Part shown: positions 7,312-8,775 of the stretch, in pieces | Layout of the letters: each line of letters opens with the position of its first letter | Position numbering within the stretch: the stretch's first letter is position 1 | Origin: Atopobiaceae bacterium | GTDB lineage: Bacteria; Actinomycetota; Coriobacteriia; Coriobacteriales; Atopobiaceae | DNA: 8,775 nt | Direction: 5' to 3' | Assembly: GCA_015258485.1 (NCBI GenBank) | Contig: JABZIF010000041.1 | Coordinates: 1 to 8,775 of the forward strand | The notes under the pieces: generated by a model | The model's input: the letters and a program-made list of their open reading frames with translations, nothing else | What the model was told of the DNA's origin: nothing | Database searches by the model: none | Program-made: the position numbers and the translations under genes

Positions 7312-8658
7312 TTAATCCAATTCAAGATGCTCAAGACGATCAAACAGAACGTCTGAACGGGTCAAAAATGCCCAAGGATCAAAAATTTTATCAAGTTGCT
7401 CAGAACTAAGCGTACACGCAGGGTCAGCCTCAAGTAACTCTCGATACGTTGGCCCCCCTTTGCACTGTTGAACGTCTGCCCAAACCTTCATCGCATTAGA
7501 CTGAACAATCTTATATGCCTCTTCTCGTGTGATACCTGTATTAACCAGAGCAAGAAGAACCTTTGACGAAAAAAGCATACCGCGAGTTTTATTAAGGTTA
7601 GCAATCATTTGCTCTGGATAGAGAACCAAACCATCAAGTAAAAACTCCAACTTAGAAAGCATATGATCAAGGGCAATGAAGCTATCCGCTTGAGCAACAC
7701 GCTCTGCAGACGAATGGCTAATATCGCGCTCATGCCATAGCGCAACGTTATCAAAGGCAACCTGAGCATTTGCCTTAACTACGCGGGACAAACCGCAAAT
7801 CTTCTCGGCAGTAATAGGATTGCGCTTATGGGGCATTGCTGAAGAGCCTTTCTGACCTTTGCGGAACGGCTCCTCAGATTCAAGTGTGTCAGTCTTTTGA
7901 AGCGCACGCATCTCAGTTGCGATACGTTCGCAGGTTGCTGCGGTAGTTGCGAGCACTCCAGCAAGATAAGCGTGGTGATCGCGAGAAATAACCTGCGTAG
8001 ATAATGGATCATGAACAAGACTGAGTTTCTCGCAAACATATTCTTCAACAAAGGGATCAATTGAGGAGTAGGTTCCTACAGCACCTGAGATTGCACCAAA
8101 TGCAACATTTTTACGTGCATCTTTAAGACGATCAAGATCACGCTTGAGTTCCCACGCCCAGCTGCCAAACTTCATACCAAAGGTCATTGGCTCTGCATGA
8201 ATACCGTGTGTACGACCTACACAAAGCGTATCTCGCTCTTCAAATGCACGGCGTTTACAGATAAGAGCACAACGATGAACTGCAGAGATAAGCAAATCAC
8301 ATGCCTGTGTAAGCTGATAACAAAGGGCAGTATCACCAAGATCAGTTGACGTCATACCATAATGAACCCAGCGACTTGGCTTTGGTTCATCTTCTGGAAT
8401 CTCCGCATCAATATACGAGCCCATATTAGTGAGAAATGCGATAACGTCGTGATTGGTGACTGCTTCTATCTCGTCAACTTCGGCACGATCAAAAGCAGCA
8501 TGTGCTCTAATCCAAGCTGCTTCTTCGCGAGAAATGCCAATAACACCTAACTCAGCCTGTGCTTCACAAGCAAGGACCTCAATCTCTTGCCAAATTGCAT
8601 ACTTATTCTCAAGAGAAAAAATGTGGCCCATTTCTTTGCCGGTGTATCGATCTACCAC
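7312..8658 (-). CDS. purB: Adenylosuccinate lyase
   Basis: Cytosolic fumarase/aspartase-superfamily enzyme that removes fumarate from SAICAR (giving AICAR) and from adenylosuccinate (giving AMP). It is close to Bacillus subtilis PurB throughout: TNHDVIAF (H70), WVHYGMTSTD (H99), GRTHGIHAEP (H151), SGAVGTYSSIDPFVEEYVCE, the superfamily signature KGSSAMPHKRNP (Ser272, Lys278) with E285, and WHERDISHSSAER. These correspond to the family's catalytic and binding residues, so it should be active. Start: the frame extends to a TTG at 8682, but that lies in the T-run of a terminator and has no ribosome site. GTG at 8658 has AAGGGG seven bases upstream and gives VDRYTGKEM, matching the usual MIERYSRPEM start; it yields 448 aa. 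The gene follows tRNA-Lys by 64 bases with a terminator between, and is followed after 3 bases by the lipoprotein gene. Confidence 0.97.
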   Translation of the reverse strand: MVDRYTGKEMGHIFSLENKYAIWQEIEVLACEAQAELGVIGISREEAAWIRAHAAFDRAEVDEIEAVTNHDVIAFLTNMGSYIDAEIPEDEPKPSRWVHYGMTSTDLGDTALCYQLTQACDLLISAVHRCALICKRRAFEERDTLCVGRTHGIHAEPMTFGMKFGSWAWELKRDLDRLKDARKNVAFGAISGAVGTYSSIDPFVEEYVCEKLSLVHDPLSTQVISRDHHAYLAGVLATTAATCERIATEMRALQKTDTLESEEPFRKGQKGSSAMPHKRNPITAEKICGLSRVVKANAQVAFDNVALWHERDISHSSAERVAQADSFIALDHMLSKLEFLLDGLVLYPEQMIANLNKTRGMLFSSKVLLALVNTGITREEAYKIVQSNAMKVWADVQQCKGGPTYRELLEADPACTLSSEQLDKIFDPWAFLTRSDVLFDRLEHLELD

Positions 8659-8680
8659 GACAAGTCCCCTTCTACTATCC

Positions 8681-8714
8681 AAAAAAGTCGAGTACCAATA
8701 TGGTACCCGACTTT
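8681..8714 (-). terminator. Strong terminator between tRNA-Lys and purB
   Basis: The minus-strand transcript forms a 13-bp stem, AAAGTCGGGTACC with GGTACTCGACTTT (8702-8714 and 8684-8696), including one G-U pair, with loop ATATT, and runs into TTTTTTGG. It starts eight bases after the tRNA-Lys CCA end and ends 22 bases before the purB start codon. It ends the tRNA transcript and leaves no space downstream for a separate purB promoter. Confidence 0.85.
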
Positions 8715-8722
8715 GAATTACC

Positions 8723-8775
8723 TGGTGGGCCGTTAGGGAATCGAACCCTAGACCTTGGGATTAAAAGTCCCCTGC
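8723..8775 (-). tRNA. tRNA-Lys (anticodon TTT), 5' part outside window
   Basis: The 3' 53 nt of a tRNA on the minus strand. Visible are the anticodon stem and loop (GGGGA-CTTTTAA-TCCCA, TTT at 34-36), the variable loop AGGTC, the T arm TAGGG-TTCGATT-CCCTA, the 3' acceptor strand ACGGCCC, discriminator A and encoded CCA. The anticodon and the general likeness to bacterial tRNA-Lys (GACTTTTAATC core, GGTC variable loop) fix the identity. The outermost anticodon-stem pair (27-43) would be a G-A mismatch, which is mildly unusual. The D arm and 5' acceptor strand lie beyond the window. Confidence 0.93.

Noticed and set aside
8453..8716. Plus-strand open frame covering the purB 5' end and the terminator
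   Set aside because: It is antisense to conserved purB sequence and runs through the tRNA terminator; nothing supports translation.
8659..8722. Purine riboswitch or other known riboswitch ahead of purB
   Set aside because: The 64-base gap is filled by a simple terminator stem-loop; no three-way junction or known aptamer core is seen. The short purC leader (3687-3762) also shows none.

Overview
The window looks like a chromosomal segment of a low- to mid-GC actinobacterium, most likely a coriobacterium of the Atopobium/Lancefieldella/Olsenella group. The grounds are a PknB-type Ser/Thr kinase with four PASTA repeats, an AT-leaning base composition, encoded CCA ends on the tRNAs, and frequent GTG/TTG starts. 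The assignment to this group is an inference from general look, not from a database match.

Layout. The left fifth (1-1916, plus strand) is the pknB-like kinase gene, missing only its first few codons and closed by a hairpin at 1948-1981. Everything to the right of it is on the minus strand. In transcription order (right to left) it runs: tRNA-Lys(TTT), cut by the window edge; a strong terminator; purB; a Tat-exported lipoprotein; an OmpR-type response regulator; a sensor histidine kinase; purC; a two-helix membrane protein overlapping purC by 14 nt; tRNA-Arg(CCT) with its own promoter; and a terminator. The two transcription directions converge at about 1920-2060, where two back-to-back hairpins separate them. 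No gap exceeds 300 bases; the longest non-coding stretch (1917-2176) holds two terminators, the tRNA-Arg gene and its promoter.

How the genes work together. PurC and PurB act in the purine pathway: PurC makes SAICAR, PurB cleaves SAICAR to AICAR and also cleaves adenylosuccinate to AMP. Between them sits an envelope-signalling cassette of lipoprotein, regulator and kinase, tightly packed (3 nt between purB and the lipoprotein gene, 12 nt between regulator and kinase reading frames). The pairing of a beta-rich lipoprotein with an OmpR-type two-component system recalls MtrAB-LpqB of other Actinobacteria, but homology to LpqB is not shown here. The kinase on the other strand senses the cell wall through PASTA domains, so the window joins envelope signalling with purine synthesis.

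No mobile element, CRISPR array, integrase or phage gene was seen. The most unusual points are the terminator directly in front of purB, the hairpin and uncertain start at the regulator/kinase junction, and the unrecognised membrane protein coupled to purC.
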